Shown piece after piece: positions 43,766-57,385 of a stretch of 64,000 nucleotides of DNA. The number at the start of each line of letters is the position of its first letter. Position 1 is the stretch's first letter. This DNA is from Pseudoscleropodium purum (lineage: Eukaryota; Streptophyta; Bryopsida; Hypnales; Brachytheciaceae). The translations under genes were made by a program, and so were the position numbers. The stretch is taken from assembly GCA_963969395.1 (NCBI GenBank), contig OZ017796.1, positions 17,672,501 to 17,736,500 on the forward strand, written 5' to 3'. A model generated the notes under the pieces. The model did no database searches. It was not told where the DNA came from and saw only the letters and a program-made list of their open reading frames with translations.

Positions 43766-46700
43766 TGAATCATTCTCTACATGTCTCAAATGGGGCTTAT
43801 GCTTGGCATAGGATGATTTATCTTACACATAAGAGACTGATGAGTATAGTTATTAAAGTATACAACTTGTTTCCAATAATAACTCCAATTGTACAATATA
43901 AGGTGACCTATTAGTTTCATGAATGAAGGAAAAATGATGTGGTTTAGCTACTTCTTTGTTGTATGGCGAATAACACTTTGATACCTTTTGACACCACTTT
44001 GTAGTATTAGTTTTGCAATTCTCAAAAATAGGTTTGCTTTTACATTGAGAACAAGTCGGACTGTAATCTATACTTCCTTAATTTTTACTAATTCCAAACT
44101 TGATTAAAAAAAATTAGCAAAACATAGTGCAATGTTCATTATTTCTATTCCCTAATCAAGAAAATTATAGCCCCACATACATCACTCAATTGGACTTATT
44201 CTAAGACTCTTAACATTGTTGAAAAAATAGGTGATAATTATACCTTAGTGTAAAGAACTGTGAACTAAAGTTAGCTGTTAGCATCTTGCATTTTTGATTG
44301 ATCATTTGCCCAGAGTGGTACCAAAAACTTGTAAGGAAATGATTAAAAGTTATGAGAAGATGATGATATGTTCTCAGTTAGTGTTAAAAAGCATTATTAC
44401 TACGAATTTTAAGAACTAATTCAGACCTATTTCTGGACCAGATTCACATACCAAACATCAACCCTAACATACTCATATTATGACTAGATGAATTTGCTCC
44501 ATAATCACTCATATTAATTTTCTTGTTTTTCTCATTTTGAATGAATAGGTGGGCCAATTTCTAGATGATCAATCTTACATGTATTCATCCACATTTGCAA
44601 GTTCCCACTGATAAGTAGTTCCCATGAATGGAAATAGTGTCTGGTAATGAATACAAAATAAAGAAAAAAACTGAGGTTACCATAATTATGCTGGCTGTTA
44701 ATAATAAAAATAATGGGATGGTTGAAACAAGTTGCATCAATTCTGGATATGCTTGAATAACTGTAACCATGTCATTCAATTACCAACTGGCAATGAAACA
44801 ACTTGGGTTAAATGCCATTTCGATTTTTCTTCCTTTGAAAATTTGGTGAGAATTGTTTCAAGGAGTTTGGCTTCCCCCAAAAAATAATTTGCTCTTAAAT
44901 GGTCACTTAATGAGCAAACTACCTTAATCCATAAATGATGTCCTGGCCATTTTTTGGTTGATGAATGACAAAGAATCTTTGTGTGTGAACAAAAGTATAG
45001 CTATTCATCCTCCAAATTTTATGGGAAAAGGGAAGGTCTTCTTTAATAGGTTTGATTTCCTATGAGTGTTTTCATTTTTTTTAACCAAAAATGCACATGG
45101 GACAAAAACAAATGATTTCTACATAGACTAGCCTGTTGTTCAAAGGGTAATGTAATAAGAGCATCTTTTGCTATGAGGTCTTTGGTTTGAGTCCACCATA
45201 TGGATTTTCAAGGGGAGATTGGGATCTAGTGTCAAAGTAGGGCTAAAAAATCTCTTGTGGCTTGGAGTAAGAGGATTGGCAAAGCCAACTTTCTTAGCAA
45301 TAGTTAGGAGGTGATTTAGAGCCACCATGGCAAAAAAAGGTTGACTTAACTAAGAGAGATGTATCCTTTACAAGCTATTGTAAGGATAGAGAAATTCTCG
45401 CAAAGCCTTCTTTTGCTTGCGGTCTCTTCTAAAATTAAAAAAATTTAGAATCTAAATTTTAAAAAATTAAAAGTATTCCATGTTCACACAAACTAACACC
45501 TAGATGCCGTATATAGTATAGAAAATATGTATAAATTTTAAGAAAATTTAACCTGTCTACTATAGAGTTGTAGAAGATTTAGTGCATTATAATTAATGTG
45601 ACTAATTAGTCACTTTAGTTACAACTTCTTGATTCAAAAAAATTGTTCAAAATATTCTTCAAAGTTGAAATAATTTCTGAACATACATCTTAACATTTAG
45701 AATTAGACATAAAAACTCCAATTTTATTTATTTTTGGTCTGGGAGTTAAAACAACCCAAAAATTGTGAAAAAAATCTAGAAGTGTTTTAGGATCACACAA
45801 ACTTCCACCCATGTTGAAACACTTAATTTACAAACTAGAAAGTTAGGAATCAAGCAAGTCTCCAATCTGATGAACTTTGCATACTACAGTAATTAATTAA
45901 AGTGATCAACTCAATATATACATGTTTTCCAAGAGAGCAATTTAATAGTCACTACTTCAAGCTATGATTACAACTAAGCCACTAACATTGAAGTTCAAAT
46001 GATGGTGTACAAACAATGTACAAAGATCAGTTACTAAACTATTTGTAACTAACGGCTTTCAGTTACTAAAATGTGGAATGAGATTCAAATGTTGACTGGA
46101 TGATAAATCAGGGTTGGAGAGTGAATTCCAACACATGTGTCTTACATATTATAGAAAATATATTTACAAAGTTAAAGAAAATTTAACTCCTCCATCACAA
46201 AGTTGTGAAAGATTTACTTCAATTGTGACTTATGTAACAATGTACAAAATTGTCTACAACACTTACCTCTTCATCCATTTATCTTCTTTTTTTTCCTTTC
46301 TTTTTTGACATAAATGAAATGGATTTTATTGGAAATGGTTATTCACTTACTTCTTGATTCACAAATGTAACTACAACTTCTACATTTGCATTTTTATCAC
46401 CACACAGGTTTTTGACTTGTCAAAATATATAATGCAATGATGACAAGGGGTTATGAAGGGGTCTTGTAAAAATCAAAATTTTGTCAGGTAAAGCATGAAT
46501 CTATAAATCCACACTGTTGCATATGCAACTACAATGTTGTTGGAGATTGAAATTTACTTAGTTTTTCCACCCATCTTAGAAATCCATTGGTAGGCTATTG
46601 TCTTAACGATGGACAAGAGATGCTCTAATGCTATAGATGTTAAAGTGGTTTAACAAAATAGGTCCTATATGTTGAACTCATCTCTATAAAAACACATAGG

Positions 46701-46951
46701 AATTTTTTATTTGCCATCCATGATAAAATTTAAAAACTTCAAATTTTGATTCTATTTTAGAGGCCCCAAACTAATTAGAAAAGATGAATAATACAGAATT
46801 AATACAATACAAAATAAGGGGCAATTTTCTTACAATTATTCTACAAGGCCCACTTTGTATGACCACTTTAATGTCATGCAAGGACTTATAGTCTCCTATG
46901 GATGATTCTAAATGAAACCTTAGAAACAAAGAATTTTTGGCAATAATTTAC
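43766..46951. other. AT-rich gene-free region
   Basis: No gene is recognised. The candidate SINE at about 45,128-45,430 is listed separately. Short open frames at 44,585-44,779 and 46,114-46,308 are in AT-rich sequence and show no domain. Confidence 0.5.
45128..45430 (+). mobile_element. tRNA-derived SINE (candidate)
   Basis: GGTTTGAGTCC at 45,184-45,194 matches the RNA polymerase III B box well. About 50 bp upstream a degenerate A-box-like stretch (TTCAAAGGGTAATG...AGAGCATC) is present. The spacing resembles the head of a tRNA-derived SINE. No target duplication or clear tail was identified. Confidence 0.35.
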
Positions 46952-47555
46952 TTTATCCCCTCAAAGTTCCAAGGCCATTTTTTTGGTCAAAAACCACTCA
47001 AAACTTTCCTTTTCAATGCAAACTACAGAATTTTAAAATATATGTTTGTTTTGCACATTCAACTACAAGATCTAGCATTAGACTATTATGAAGTTGTGTG
47101 GGAGAAATTGTTTTAAAAAAGAAAAACTAAACTATGTGCAAACTTCTTTTTTGAAAAATTGTCAAAATTGAGTTGAAAAATAGATCCAATGCATTATTTT
47201 CTCAAGAGTTTGCTATGATTGCCTGCAAAATGAGAAGCTTTATAACTTTCAAATCACTTGCCTAAATGGATTGAATCATTTCTTTCCACATAGACAAAAA
47301 TATTATCTACAAGAAATAATTTTTTTTTAATTATTTCATTTTTTTTTGTTGCTTGCCCTCACTTGCTTTGGGCTTATTGTGGCACAATTTTTATTCCTAG
47401 CACTTAATAAAATAAAAATCATATTCCTCCAAAACTAATTAATTTTTCTACATCATAAAAATTTTCAAAACATCTTACCCAAAATTAAGATAATAGGTAC
47501 TTGTCCAAACCTTCAAGAGTACCCTAAGCGGGTATTCTTGGGATCTAGGGGTTAA
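46952..47555. mobile_element. TTAA-flanked element (copy D, degenerate)
   Basis: The left boundary is TTTA then TCCCCTCAAAGTTCC; the right is CTAGGGG then TTAA. Interior phrases recall copies A and B (for example the AAACCACTCAAAACT stretch near the left end). The ends are diverged, so this is a tentative family member. Confidence 0.4.
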
Positions 47556-48560
47556 TGGGAAAAGAAAACAACATTGAAGAAAAATTTGTACAAATTCAAA
47601 ACATCATATTTGTGGCAACAACACAAATCATATGATAACTACACTTGATCCCTACAAAATAAGCACTTGAGCTTTTTTTTTCTATTATACAATTGTCTAA
47701 TTCTTTGATGGATCTTGTTGGAAGTCAAACTAATATTCTACATTTTCCTCCTGTGCATATTTTGGACAACATATCAATAAATTATGAATTTTTAAAAGTG
47801 TTGGAAAAGAAAGATACCAAATCTATTCCATGAAGTGGGCCACTCATGTTGGATTTTGTGTTTTACAAAATCCCCCCCCTCCTATTTTGTGTTGTGTTAA
47901 TTGATTTCTATGTTCATCATTAATTTGAGACCTTCAATTGCAAATATGAATTTAAAATTTGCAAATTCTACCATGTGTGAAATTTAAAAAAAAATTGTAT
48001 TTCTCCCTAGGGATAAATTCACCTTGCATGACTCACTTCCTAGGACACGTTTAGCGTCTTGCTTTTCCAAATAGTTGTATCCTAAGTCTATCTTAAACTC
48101 TCATGAATACAATCAATTCATTTTTACGTAACAATATGTAGGGTTGCTGATCAATCCTAATCCTTTGGTTCTTTTCTCCATAAGTTACTCCTCCGAAATT
48201 GATTGGTGAGACTACGTTTGTTTGTTGATATGGAAAGATAATTTGCCAACTCGGATAAACATCATCGACGTGGGTGGCGGGAGAGATGTCTGAGTCCCTG
48301 AAATAAAAGTATACTGCACTGCTCAAGGGGATCAGCTGTGAGTCATACTGCCTATGCTAAACGCTAATAGTAGGGATGGAGATCAGGAGCTAGAAACGTG
48401 GAATTAGTGAGAAACAAAGACAAGAAACAGAGACAAGAAACAGAGCCAAGACTCTCGATCTTCTCACTGCTTTACACATCGGTAATCTTTAAAGTGTCTG
48501 GCTTCAGTGCTCGAAACTTCCTTACAGGATCGGAGCATCTGCCGATGAAAAACCTCCTCC
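47556..48560. other. AT-rich spacer, nothing recognised
   Basis: No gene or repeat recognised. GC content and gene-like sequence rise toward 48,400-48,600. Confidence 0.45.
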
Positions 48561-48592
48561 GCTTCGGTCCAGACTCGGCCAGAGACAATAAG

Positions 48593-48775
48593 TTACAAAT
48601 CCAATAACTCCACGTAATGCCATTCTTCTTTACATCTTCTCAAGGCATTGATGATATCTGGAGTGCGTGAAAACTCGGCGTCGCTAATGACGCTCAACCT
48701 TGTTGATGCTCGACGCTGCGACTCTGACAAGTTTGGACTTTGGAAATTGGAGCACCCGAACATCCAGGTTCTCAC
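48593..48775 (-). other. Conserved-looking open fragment, function unknown
   Basis: The minus-strand frame ends in ASTRLSVISDAEFSRTPDI...EEWHYVELLDL and looks protein-like, in moderately GC-rich DNA upstream of the MATE gene. The matching part of the duplicate (about 11,575-11,640) keeps the DNA similarity but not the frame. I do not recognise the protein. It may be an old gene-end fragment or simply MATE promoter sequence. Confidence 0.25.
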
Positions 48776-49387
48776 TGTCTTGAAGCATCATCCAATTGGC
48801 ACCCTTGCCATTGGGCCACCACTGTAGCCTCCTGGCGTGTCGGCTGTCACCACCATCAAGTCCTCTACATCGAGACACAAGGGTATCATATCAAGGAGCT
48901 TTGAAAATCTTTATTGCCACTTTTTGCATCGTTCTGGATACGGCACTTGTCGCAACTTTCGGTCACATGGTCCTCGTGATTACACTTTAAATGCACACTG
49001 TACTGCCACTGTCCTGGGCGCTGCAATCCTTGTAACTTCCAACAACAGTGTCCCTAAAATTTTAGCTAGCAGTAGTCACAGCTGGTTCTGACTGAACCTC
49101 TAAAAATTACCCGCAATATTTAACGTAAACCAATTCTAACAGTTCTGGAAACGTTACATGCTGATGTGGTGAACCCCCACCGACGCTTATATTTTGGTGA
49201 GCTTCAAGCTTTCAGCTTCAAGCTCCTCGTAGTGAAGGATACGGCTTGCTTGCTTGCACGGGTATGTCGATATTGGAGTAGCTAGGATGTTGACATTGCT
49301 TGGACTAGTTGTAATTCTAGAGAGCATGGACAAGTGAATGATTTGGCGCATGAGTGCTTGATCGAAGTTAGAGATTCTGTATCAACA

Positions 49388-52300
49388 ATGACGAAATCGA
49401 TGGACATTCCTTCCCGACTGAGTCACCGTGATTCAGCTCAAGTTGCATCTCACTCGTCTCCCGTGTCGTCATTTCCATCTCGAGGTGGCTTCTACCGCTC
49501 ACACAGCGGTCCGGATTTCCAGTCAGTTGTGCACTCTCCAACAAGTCACAACAAGGCGGTCATTTCTGATTTGGCAGAGCCGCTTCTGCAGCAAGCGACA
49601 GAGTCGAAGGGAGATTATGACGCCTCGACGGGAACAGGTCATGAATTGGAGGTCCCGCTGTTGCAGTCGAAGAGATGCAGCTGGTCCCAGGAAGTGATTC
49701 GCCAATGTTGGATTGCTGGTCCGATGATTGGTGTCAACCTGTTGCAGTACTCCATCACGGTGTTGTCGGTCATGTTTGTGGGGCACCTCGGGGAGCTGGA
49801 GCTTGCCAGTGCCTCCATCGCCACGTCTCTGGCTAGCGTTTTGGGCTACTACGTCTTGGTGAGCTTGTGCTGTAACTCGATCTTCACCTGGAAGCCTAGC
49901 ATGATTGTTACTGCTGTAACACCACTGAGACATTGTTCCTGAATAGATGCTAACCGTCATAGATGTTGTGATCAACACGTCCAGCTGGGGATGGGAAGCG
50001 CCCTGGAAACGCTGTGCGGACAAGCCTACGGCGCCACGCACCACCACATGCTGGGCGTCTACCTCCAACGAGCCTTTCTGGTGTTATTCACCACCTGCCT
50101 GCCCCTGTCCTTCGTGTTCCTCTACATGTCGGACATTCTCCAACTCGTCGGCCAGGAAGTCGAGATTGCCGAGAAGGCGGGAGAGTACGCCTTGTACCTC
50201 TTGCCCAGCCTGTTTGGCTACGCGCTCTTGCAGCCCGTGGTGAAATTTTTGCAAACGCAGAGCGTGGTGATCCCCATGCTGGTGTGCTCCGCTCTGACGC
50301 TCGTCCTGCACGCAGCCATTCTCTACACGTTTATTTACCTGTTCGGGTGGGGCTTCCGAGGGGCGGCTATGGCCACCAGCTTGTCATTCTGGATCAACGG
50401 CGTTCTGTTGATTCTGTACGTGAAATTCTCTGGTGTGTGCAATGCAACGTGGAAGGGATTCTCCAGGGAGGCTTTTGAGGATTTGTATGGTTTTCTCGAA
50501 CTCGCGGTTCCTTCTTGTATCATGATCTGGTAAGCGCGCTGAACTCGTTGGTCTGGGTAGCAGAGGACTGGCTAGCCAGCTTATGGGGAGTTCCATCAGT
50601 ACTGGTAGTTCTCGAGCATCGTTTTCGTTGTATTGGCACCTGGAAACCGATGTACACCAGCCCCAAGGAGTTTTAAGAGTTTTGTGGAGTTGAGCATTAC
50701 AATTCTGGAGGTCTGAACTGTGCTAATGTAAGCACATGGACGTTCTCTGGAGAGATTACCTTGAGTGCAAGAATCAAATCTGTTGAGGTCAAATTTTTTC
50801 AGGATTGCTGAAGTAGGGGTTGCGAGTGTTTTTCAAGAGAATAGTCCAACTGGCCCATGTCCAAATGTTTAAAGATCAGTGCCCTTAGATATTTAGGCAA
50901 GTGATGCCTACATCACTTGCTAATTGGTGGTGAATCAAGTATGAATAGATGAGTTGCTTTGGTCACAGGTTGGATCAGGTTTCCTAACTTGTCGAAGTTC
51001 CTTGTATTCTATTTTGCTAGCGTATGAAAATCTTACTAAGATAGGGATAGTATTGGCCTCATTTTTGTGTTTTTAATCTCTATGTGGGAGTGCGCTTTTG
51101 ATGAGAGAGCAGTACAGTAAAGAGCTCATTGGAGAGATCATTTTAAGTACAATAATCGAACTTTCTTGAAATAAATTTTTTTTATCACCCAATGCTTGAA
51201 TTTCTCAAGCAAGCAATCAAAGTGGGAGGTCAGTTGATCACTATTGAAGGGATATCGTACCAGACAACCTCGTTTCCGGTTAAAGATTTTAGAAATTCAA
51301 GCCGTTACATGCAGATTGGCATATACTAATTGCTTATTGAAGGCCAACTGAGTGTATGAATCAGCAAGTTGCAATTGTTGACAGGGTTGGTATAGGAGAT
51401 TAGAACTTTAATTTCATTATGAAATATCAATTATTAAAATTCAGAGTATCAAAATTGTGACATTCAACTACACAAAGCTCTAAAACTAAGACTGGTCTAG
51501 AATTATGCTTCAGGATGCCCACCTTGGAAAGTGCCAATGCTACATATTTCCTACAATTCAATGGAATTGACGTTACAGGATCATGTTTCTAATAGCTTCT
51601 GAATTGTCTACCTTACGTGAAAGTTGACAGCCTTAGTTGTGTTGAGTTTATGCAATTTTTCAATTATCCATTGACAGAGTTTAATCAAGTGGTCTTTCTT
51701 TTTTCAGTTTGGAGTATTGGTGTTTCGAGATTCTTATTTTTTCAGCCGGGCTTTTACCAAACCCCCAGCTAGAGATCTCTGCATTGTCAGTCTGGTGAGT
51801 CTCCATTGAGGATCTGTGTTCACTTGCTACTGACACCGCCAAAAATCAATACGAATCACTCGACGCATTTTCCAATGTCCTCTTACTTACGGGAGCAATC
51901 AATGATTGTATTGCAGCATAAGCGTGACCACACTTAACTACATGATACCCTTTGGGCTCAGTGCTGCTGCAAGGTATGACCTTTCCAAGCTTATTTGTTT
52001 CTTCCTCTTCCTGATGTTGTGCATTAATTATTCTGGTTTGAGACTTCACATAATTAAAGCATAGTATAATTTATGAAAAGTGTCGCACAGCATGTGAAAA
52101 TTTTCATAAGTGATGTGTTTGTGAGTTGGCGGAGTTCAAGAGCTCAGGCCAATGACAATTGGTTTCAAATGGAAAGAACCGATTATGATTTATGAATCAA
52201 CATGTAGATATTGAAACTATCCATTGATTAAACAAATGAATGAGAACTTTGCATCTTAATAATAAAAATTCATTGTTTGCATATGCAACTGTTGGAAGCG

Positions 52301-54114
52301 GAAGCGTTTTCATGAACACAGTCGGTTTTAAGTTATTTCCTGCGTTACATTTGAGATTCCTTCCAAATGCAGCACCCGGGTGTCCAACGAGCTCGGAGCG
52401 GGAAACGCAGGAGCAGCCAAGTACGCAGTCCATGTAGTCATGAGCATGTCAGCATTTCAAGCCTCCATTGTGGGCTGCATACTTGTGGCATTGCGCTTCC
52501 ACTGGGGATGGTTATATAGCAACGATGCTGAAGTGGTGCATTACATGGGAACTTTACTGCCTTTCGTTGCTTGCATTGCTCTGTTCGATGGAATTCAAGG
52601 CGTTCTTTCTGGTACAAGATCAAAATAATCACTCTCTTGCATGTCCAAAATTGTCAAAATTTGCTTCATAATATCTATAAGAGTTCACATAATCACTTAG
52701 GAAGCTGCAAGGTAAAGTCATGTACTAGAAAAAAAAAAAAAAAAATCATGTCATATACAACATTACTACAACAATCAAAATATGCTTTGAAAGTTAATGT
52801 AATTGTAATTGAGCTTTTCAATATGGGCTTTGTATTTAATGGAATGTTTACTGCTTTGCTTTGGTCATTGTCAATATGAATTTTCCTTAGAAGTGGCAGT
52901 GGGTGCGTATAACTACATCAATGGTCTTTATGACATTACTAGAAAATGCATCAAAGTGACCACATACTGAGTCATTCTAATGCATTGCAGCATCATGATT
53001 AAATGTCAATTCAACGAATTACAATCACTGTGTACTTGTAATCTCCTAATGTTCTTCTAAGTTGCTCCTGGACCCATTATTTGTTGAGACCGGCATTCAG
53101 TCATGGGATGGTAAATTAAGTTTGCTTACCAATTCCGCGGACTGGTGTCTGGACAGGTGTTGCAAGAGGTTGTGGGCGGCAGGAGTTGGGAGCTTATATC
53201 AACTTGTGCACATTTTATGTCATTGGAGTCCCAACTGCTCTAGTACTTGCTTTTTATTTCAACCTCAGCGGGCGAGTAAGCCTCTCCACCCAGACCTGAT
53301 ACCGTAAATGCATTAAACATGATGTTTTGAATGCCGTAGGCTTAGGGTCCAACTAAAAGTAATTTAGAGCAAAGTTGTTTTAAGGTAGAGAAAATCAAAG
53401 CTCTGACGTACTCACATGTGACGACATCACTCAAGTTTCATTCAGTTGTTCAATTGGAGCTCAACTTTGCAAAACCAGGTGTTAGATATTCGTTTTCATC
53501 TGTCGTAAGGAATCTTTCAAGTCAATTCTCTAGAATGTTATGAATGCTTTAATACAGATCTAATTATCTTCATTGTTGTACAGTGTTTTAGGCAGACAAA
53601 GGCAAATGTGGAATTACCATGCAAATATGTAATTATACTTGTGTACTGCGACCAAAGGACTGATAACCTATTGATGTGCAGGGCCTCTTCACAGGTTTGC
53701 TTTGTGGATTAGGCACGCAAATGCTTACACTCTCCATTGTTACATTGCGAACTGACTGGGACAAACAGGTAATAATAATTATGAAAATAACAGGCTCAGT
53801 TATTGGTGCCCTCATGCGTAATCCTTGCTCCTCGATTTCATCTCTTGCACTATTTGTCTCCTTGTGTACAATTGAATAGATACTTTTATAAAAAGGTATG
53901 AACAGATTACTGGTAGTAAAACTAAATTTTTTTGTCGAAATTTGTTCTGATAATCTCACTCAATATGAACAGTAAGTTATACAATTTTTAAGATCCTTGT
54001 TAATGATACGTCAGATTTTGGTTGATTTATGGAGGGAGAAAGAAATTTCTACAGTTTTGCTAAACAAGGTGTGTGTTGTGAGTGCAGGTTCAGATTGCAT
54101 GTACACGTGTGTGA
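49388..54114 (+). CDS. MATE efflux transporter (DTX family), eight coding exons
   Basis: Exons inferred from splice signals and frame: 49,388-49,858, 49,985-50,529, 51,708-51,794, 51,917-51,973, 52,373-52,611, 53,157-53,275, 53,682-53,768, 54,088-54,114. All junctions are GT-AG and keep phase, giving about 543 residues; an in-frame ATG at 49,334 would add 18. A hydrophilic Ser-rich N-terminus precedes multiple membrane segments. Family signatures are GMGSALETLCGQAYGA, QPVVKFLQTQ, CLEYWCFEI, PNPQLEISALSV, STRVSNELGAGNAGAAKYA and SGVARGCGRQELGAY. MATE proteins export organic compounds in exchange for H+ or Na+; substrate unknown. The frame ends early: exon 8 has TGA at 54,112 and TAA further on, while exon 8 of the pseudogene copy is open and a good exon 9 follows (54,771-54,836). 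The lost tail is cytosolic and possibly dispensable. Confidence 0.88.
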
Positions 54115-54836
54115 AATGATGAGCATGAGAAACTGGAAGGCTTCAAGAAGTTATCAAATGATTTTGTCTAACTCCAGGTATTGTTCCTTAACCCCTGGCC
54201 TCTGTCAATGCCCTTGAGGTAATCTGAACTTTCAAAAATGTGAAGATGCACTATAAAGTGAAACTTAGAGAAGAAGAAATTAGTAAGTGATTTTTGTGCA
54301 AAAGTTATAGATATGCGACATATAACTACTTTTAGACTATCGGTGAATTTTGAACAAAACTATGGGATCTCTTGATGATAACATCATGGGATCCCATGAT
54401 GTTTTGTATAGATCTCTCAATATTTGTATTGATCTTGAGATGTTTTGTATTGATATCTTGATATTTTGCACTATCTCTTGATGATCATTTTTTTTTCTTC
54501 TCAATGACTAATATTAATTTTGAACTTTCAAAAGTCCAAAAGTAGTTAAATGTGGCATAGATTATAACTTGATCATATGCATATGGATGAATCTACCATT
54601 GCACTAATGTACCTATTCTCTTAAATGTATCTAGCATGGGTCTTTTTTATTTCAAAGCGATGTTTCTAAGCATCAATCACCGCTTGGATTCATCTTCTGT
54701 TCACCGATTTAGAAAATCTAATGACTTGATGACATCGTTATTCACACTCATGACTGTATTTCAATGACAGAAAAGACCGAAGAGTGAAGTTATTTTGTTG
54801 CCAAGTAGTGCACCGGCTCATCACCCAACCAAATGA
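54115..54836 (+). pseudogene. Abandoned C-terminal tail of the MATE gene (rest of exon 8, exon 9)
   Basis: Exon 8 continues in frame after the TGA (NDEHEKLEGFKKLSNDFV, stop, LQ) to a donor at 54,177. An acceptor at 54,770 opens exon 9, which reads KRPKSEVILLPSSAPAHHPT and ends at a stop at 54,834-54,836. The pseudogene copy at 40,239-40,331 has no stop in the equivalent exon 8. The two stops here (TGA and TAA) fit C-to-T changes of Arg/Gln codons. The last exon junction lies 63 nt after the first stop, so nonsense-mediated decay is possible. Confidence 0.65.
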
Positions 54837-57385
54837 TCTCTTGGAAGACTGAGGCAAAAATTAATTTTGGGAAAGGTCCATGCCGATGTGGAGAACTGGT
54901 GCGAAAATTCAAGAATTCACGTCAGTTTTGTTCGGCAAGTGATGATGAAGTTTGATCTGTTTGAGAAGATGAAAGCTCTTGAGATTGAAGTGATTGGAAT
55001 TCTATGTGCAGATAGGAATAAATGTAGTAGCAACTAGCAAGTGGAGAGTTTTCACGTGAGAATGAGCTCTGGTTTGAAGCCTCATTGGCGTGTGCACACA
55101 TGAAATTTGGGATTCAGAAAGCGTTGCTGGTAGCCTGAAGGTTTACTAAGTCATTGAGTATCCTTAGATTGTGACACAATTAGAACAATAATTTCCAATG
55201 AGTAATGTGTTGAGAAAGTGTTTTTAACTGAAGAATTTCCAGCCACAGCCAAGTTAACCTTGGAAGGATGAGACCCTCTCACCAAGGTACTCTAAGTGAA
55301 GGTCAAATTTGGCATAAATGTAGTCATTTTTGTATTAAAAAATAAATAAAAGTAAAAAAGTTACATGTCATCTTGCAAATAGTGTGAGGTGATGTGGACT
55401 CCTAACATTAAAAGAAAAATGTGTCTGGCACAACTGGCTACTATGCAATTAGTGTCCTATACAACTATACTACAATTATAATCCTCTCTATTAGCACCAA
55501 ATGTGACGTAATTGGCTTTTTAGTCGTACACGATTTGGTTGCATAGATTTGATTTACCCTTCTATTGCTTTGGAGAGTGATTTGTTGATTTGGATAGAAA
55601 TCAATAGAAAAGTGAACCAAATGAATGTAACCAAGTCAACAAAAAAAAACTGAATTTTTCTAGTAGTAAAGCTAAACATTTCCTACTTGCTTTTAAGTTG
55701 TACAATAATGGCAAATTTTGTTAAAATAGTGGCATTCCATATGCCATTTGTACATGACAGAGCATTAATGTGGTTTCTTGGTGTGCTATGTAGGTGTTGA
55801 ATAGTGATTGTGTTGTGAGGCAAATTGTTGTACCAACCATGAGTGGATGAATGTTCATCAAAACCAATGCCATTTTTGTTGAGATTTTCATCCTTTTAGG
55901 ATCCACTTTTTTGCCATTTTAATGGAATGCTGCCGTTTTAACAGAATTCACCATAATAGTTGTTTCCTAGTTGCTTTCAAAGTTCATTTCTATTTGTCTT
56001 ATATCAATTGTCCCCATATTGATTGAAAAAGGACCATTACGTTGAATATATACAACTTGTAAGTTGTTATAGCCTTCTCCAATGAATTTTGTTGATAGTA
56101 TTTAAAGATTTGTACAATTTCTATAGAATATAGATTTTTACAATCTATAGAAATGAAAAAATAATTAAAATTCTAGAAATTTTAAAATCTATGAAATTGT
56201 AAAGTAAACCAATGAAATCTATTAAATATTAATATTTTAATTATTGAAATCTAGGAAGAAGGTAGATTTGAAATATTGAAATCTAGAAAAAAATAGATTT
56301 GAAATTCAAAAATCTAAAAGAAAGTAGTTCAAAAATTCAAAAATCTAAAAAAAAGGTAGATATGAAATTTTGAAATATACAAATTATTGAGATAAATATT
56401 TTAAAATCTCCAAATCTATTAGCCGCAAATAAATTGCACATGAGTCACATACCAAGTGTGACTTTTGCAATTGTTGCACTTATTTTCTAGATTTTAGGGT
56501 GTCCATTGTGACTACAGGTCTCTAAATTATCACCAATTGCAAATGAGTTGCAAGTGTCCTATGAAACCGAAAAACTAATTGCAAAGTTTAGTCACAAAAA
56601 CCCTCATTTTCTTCTAGTATAAGAATCTAATCTTGAATCCAATGTAGCATTCTTTGACAAATCATTTTTTAACACTTCTGCCAAAAGAATCTAGATTATT
56701 TTTTAGTAGCATTAATACCCTTAGAAAAAAATTAGTCACTCACTCTATATGATCTATGATGCTTTCTAGAGTGAATGCTAGACTTTAGAGTCCTTATTAT
56801 TGGCTATAAAATGAAGGGAAAGAAATTTTGCATTAACAACAATTATATATGAAGAAGTTTGAATAGGACCTTACATGATAAGTGAAGCAATGCTACTATG
56901 ACAAAGCCTCTTGTAGTGTATGTGAAGCAATATTATATGTTTTAGTCAAATTTAACACCAGAATGTTGAAATAATTTAATTTTGGCATTTGGACAATTAA
57001 GAAGCTTGATTTGATTATTTTGGCTTTGTATGTGTTGTTTTTCCTAATTTTTCAATACTTTCATGAAATGGATTGATTTTTTCTTTTTATACATAAAAGT
57101 GTACCTTTTTCTAAATTTTCTCAAGAATAATTCTTGAATATTCACAATTCTTAACAATGAAACTTTTCAAAATTTCAGAAGTAGTTGTGGTTTCTATGTA
57201 AAAAGTAATTCTCACAATTGCTCATGAATGTCAAAAATGTTTCAAATAATATCTTGATGTTAGTAAAAAAGAAGCTAGTAAAAATGCAATTCCATCATGT
57301 TATAAAATGCTTCTAAACTTCACAACCACCCAAAAAAGGTCATTTTGATTTTTTTAAGAAGAATAGTTTATGATTAGTGATATAA
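54837..57385. other. Gene-poor spacer between MATE and PPR genes
   Basis: 54,837-55,140 is probably MATE 3' UTR. The remainder is AT-rich without a recognisable gene. Short direct repeats of a 'gatcttgatgttttgtattgat' type occur at 54,370-54,490, and an AT-rich repeat built on 'aaatctagaaaaaaggtag' lies at about 56,090-56,400. Confidence 0.5.

Noticed and set aside
49523..50596. Opposite-strand and shifted frames across MATE exons 1-2
   Set aside because: They are by-products of GC-rich exon sequence; the MATE frame explains the region.
54370..54490. Short 'gatcttgatgttttg' repeats as a regulatory array
   Set aside because: Irregular spacing and low complexity; no link to a gene start.
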